Source: a virus. Taken from it: DNA of 54,410 nt. The stretch spans positions 1 to 54,410 of the IMG/VR virus record IMGVR_UViG_3300044739_000092; one strand, given 5' to 3'. This document shows, one piece after another, positions 52,954 through 54,410 of this stretch; within the stretch, counting starts at the first letter, position 1; every line of letters begins with the position of its first letter. The notes under the pieces were generated by a model, which saw only the letters and a program-made list of their open reading frames with translations, had not been told where the DNA came from and did not search any database. Position numbers and translations under genes: made by a program.

Positions 52954-53982
52954 GTGGAAGACCTGGACGCTGAACTGCTCCCCGCGGTACCCGACGCACC
53001 CCCAGGAAACATCGTCCACGCGGGGGAAATCGAGCGGGCCAACCGCTACCTCAAGCGCGCCAAGTCCGACGCCACCCACGGCGCCTACGCCCAGGACTGG
53101 GCCCGGTGGACAGAGTGGTGCGCCGAAACCGGCCGCGACCCAGGCGTCCCCGCGGACCCGTTCGCGGTCGTCGCCTACGTCACCGCTCTCGCCGACGCAG
53201 GCTCCCCGCCCTCCACGATCCTGCGCCGACTGTCCGGACTCGGATACGAACACCGTCGCCGCGGCCACGACTCCCCCGCCCGGCACCCCGCCGTGTCCGA
53301 GGTCATGTCCGGAATCCGCAACGTCGCCGCCGACGGCGGCCACCGCACCCGCCAGGCCGCCCCCCTCGACACCGCCACCGTGCGACTGCTCGTAGAGGAC
53401 ATGCCCACCGGACTGGCCGGCGCCAGAGACCGGGCCATGCTCCTCCTCGGCTACGGACTCGGACTCCGGTCACGGGAGATCGTCCGCCTCAGCGTCCGAG
53501 ACATCACCGACATCGGAGCCGGGGGCGTCGAAGTCTTCATCGCGCAGTCGAAGACCGACCAGGGAGGCGCCGGAGTCACGCTGGCCCTCCCCCGGTCACC
53601 GCGGGAATCCACCTGCCCAGCCCGCGCAGTCCTCGCGTGGATCGAGGCCGCCCAGCTCACCGACGGGCCGCTGTTCCGCAACATCGACCGACACGGCAAC
53701 CTCGTCCCGCCCGGACTGGACAGCCGCGGACGTCACCGCGGCGACCGGATGGCCCGAGAGTCGGTCGGCCGGATCATCCACCGCGCCTGCCTGAACGCCG
53801 GGATCCTGTCCGGAGGATTCTCCGCTCACTCGCTGCGGCGCGGCTTCGCGACCACGGCGTACCGCATCGGCAAGGACGAGAAGGAGATCAGCCGCACCGG
53901 CAGATGGCGCCACCTGCCCACCCAGCGCCGATACGACGCGAGCAGCCGGTGGGAGAAACCAGCTGGCGGACTGGACCTGTAG
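52954..53982 (+). CDS. Tyrosine recombinase
   Basis: 342 residues. SAM-like N-terminal domain (YLKRAKSDATHGAYAQDWARWTEWC, VAYVTALADAGSPPSTILRRLSGL). Catalytic residues: Arg in GLGLRSREIVRL (near 175), Lys in QSKTDQ, H-S-L-R-R in the HxxR motif, W/H in GRWRHLP and Tyr in QRRYD. All six are present. Its tail is short. It is most similar in outline to actinomycete plasmid/transposon integrases, not to arm-binding phage integrases, since it lacks an N-terminal arm-type domain. It gives the element a second recombination enzyme besides the serine integrase. GTG after AGGGGGA; four-base... the stop shares a base with the next start (TAGTG). Confidence 0.92.
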   Translation: MEDLDAELLPAVPDAPPGNIVHAGEIERANRYLKRAKSDATHGAYAQDWARWTEWCAETGRDPGVPADPFAVVAYVTALADAGSPPSTILRRLSGLGYEHRRRGHDSPARHPAVSEVMSGIRNVAADGGHRTRQAAPLDTATVRLLVEDMPTGLAGARDRAMLLLGYGLGLRSREIVRLSVRDITDIGAGGVEVFIAQSKTDQGGAGVTLALPRSPRESTCPARAVLAWIEAAQLTDGPLFRNIDRHGNLVPPGLDSRGRHRGDRMARESVGRIIHRACLNAGILSGGFSAHSLRRGFATTAYRIGKDEKEISRTGRWRHLPTQRRYDASSRWEKPAGGLDL

Positions 53983-54410
53983 TGAGCGACCTGGACCCGG
54001 ACGTACCCGCGTGCTGGTCGTGGCCCATCCACCCGGAGGACCGAGCGAGCGTCGCGAAGAACGGCACCGAAGGGCTCCGGCGGTGGCACACGTGGACGTG
54101 CGGGCTGTGCGGGAAGGCGAGTCTTCCGCTACGGGGTATCCGGACCGACGAGCTGGTGCTCGACCACGATCACGACACCGGACTCGCCCGGGGCTACCTG
54201 TGCCGGTCCTGCAACCGGCGAGAGACGTACGGGCGCGGCGCATTCGACCTGTGGCGTAGCTGTCCGTCCGCGGCGCTGTTCGGGCTGATCTTCGAGTACG
54301 ACCTGCCGCAGTTACAGGCGTCCGACTACGACGTGGCGGCGACGGTCGGGTCGTGGACCCAGTTCCCGCGCCGGCCGTCCCCGTGGGAACGGTTGCGGGA
54401 GGTGGGTTAG
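53982..54410 (+). CDS. Recombination endonuclease VII-like HNH nuclease
   Basis: 142 residues. TWTCGLCGKASLPL, LVLDHDHDTGLARGYLCRSCNRRE is the T4 endonuclease VII core (Cys4 zinc and the DHDH-x-T...N active site), followed by a helical region ending ERLREVG. These enzymes resolve branched DNA. It is coupled to the tyrosine recombinase gene. The gene is complete and its TAG is the last codon of the window. Confidence 0.88.
   Translation: MSDLDPDVPACWSWPIHPEDRASVAKNGTEGLRRWHTWTCGLCGKASLPLRGIRTDELVLDHDHDTGLARGYLCRSCNRRETYGRGAFDLWRSCPSAALFGLIFEYDLPQLQASDYDVAATVGSWTQFPRRPSPWERLREVG

Noticed and set aside
53982-54410. attR or the missing 3' part of xthA at the right end
   Set aside because: The last gene is a complete endonuclease VII-like nuclease and nothing resembling the C-terminus of exonuclease III follows, so the right boundary is outside the window.

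Overview
The window is very GC-rich, uses GTG starts freely and carries typical actinobacterial families (WhiB-like, DUF2637, DUF6221-like, DUF4031-like). It is read as the chromosome of an actinomycete (Streptomyces or Pseudonocardia type; genus not resolved) holding a long temperate siphophage-type prophage. Only the first ~1.2 kb is host DNA: a SAM-dependent methyltransferase gene and the 5' two thirds of an exonuclease III gene (xthA). The xthA frame is cut exactly where a large serine integrase gene ends, so the left attachment junction lies at about 1190-1222. The 3' part of xthA, and therefore attR, is not in the window.

Layout. 1.2-3.3 kb (minus strand): serine integrase, a 53-residue gene coupled to it, and an HTH repressor candidate. 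3.3-3.5 kb: divergent control region with three copies of a 15-bp operator, one lying on the -10 of a promoter that fires at a leaderless Cro-like gene. 3.5-16.5 kb: early operon of about 35 mostly tiny genes, joined almost without exception by 1- or 4-base start/stop overlaps. It holds a YqaJ-type exonuclease with RecT, a RuvC-like resolvase, a WhiB-like regulator, a small C5 methyltransferase, an HNH nuclease and a replication initiator that contains a probable origin (12-bp iterons, a perfect DnaA box and an inverted repeat). It ends in a strong terminator. 16.6-19.4 kb: sigma factor, NlpC/P60-like protein, small genes and an HNH next to a cos candidate. 19.5-44.3 kb: packaging, capsid, tail and lysis genes of a long-tailed siphovirus, including a tail chaperone with a G-GGA-AAA -1 frameshift site, a tape measure with an embedded M15-like peptidase, and, unusually, a glycoside hydrolase, a pectate-lyase-type beta-helix protein and a protein of exact 20-residue repeats placed between capsid and connector genes. 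A UUCG-loop terminator closes this block.

44.3-54.4 kb is accessory. A minus-strand operon (ribbon-helix-helix protein plus two) diverges across palindromic operators from a plus-strand operon of membrane proteins (DUF2637 type first) ending in a membrane-anchored FtsK/TraB-like ATPase. Directly after the ATPase stop codon lies an array of the 8-mer CCCGCTAC, arranged like the clt sites that TraB translocases of Streptomyces plasmids recognise. An Mrr-like membrane nuclease follows, then an operon of small genes, a tyrosine recombinase and an endonuclease VII-like gene.

The phage part looks complete from integration to lysis. The most interesting inference is that a single-protein conjugation (AICE-type) DNA-transfer module has been built into, or fused with, this prophage, giving an element that might move both as virions and by mycelial conjugation. 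This rests on gene order and repeats and has not been tested.
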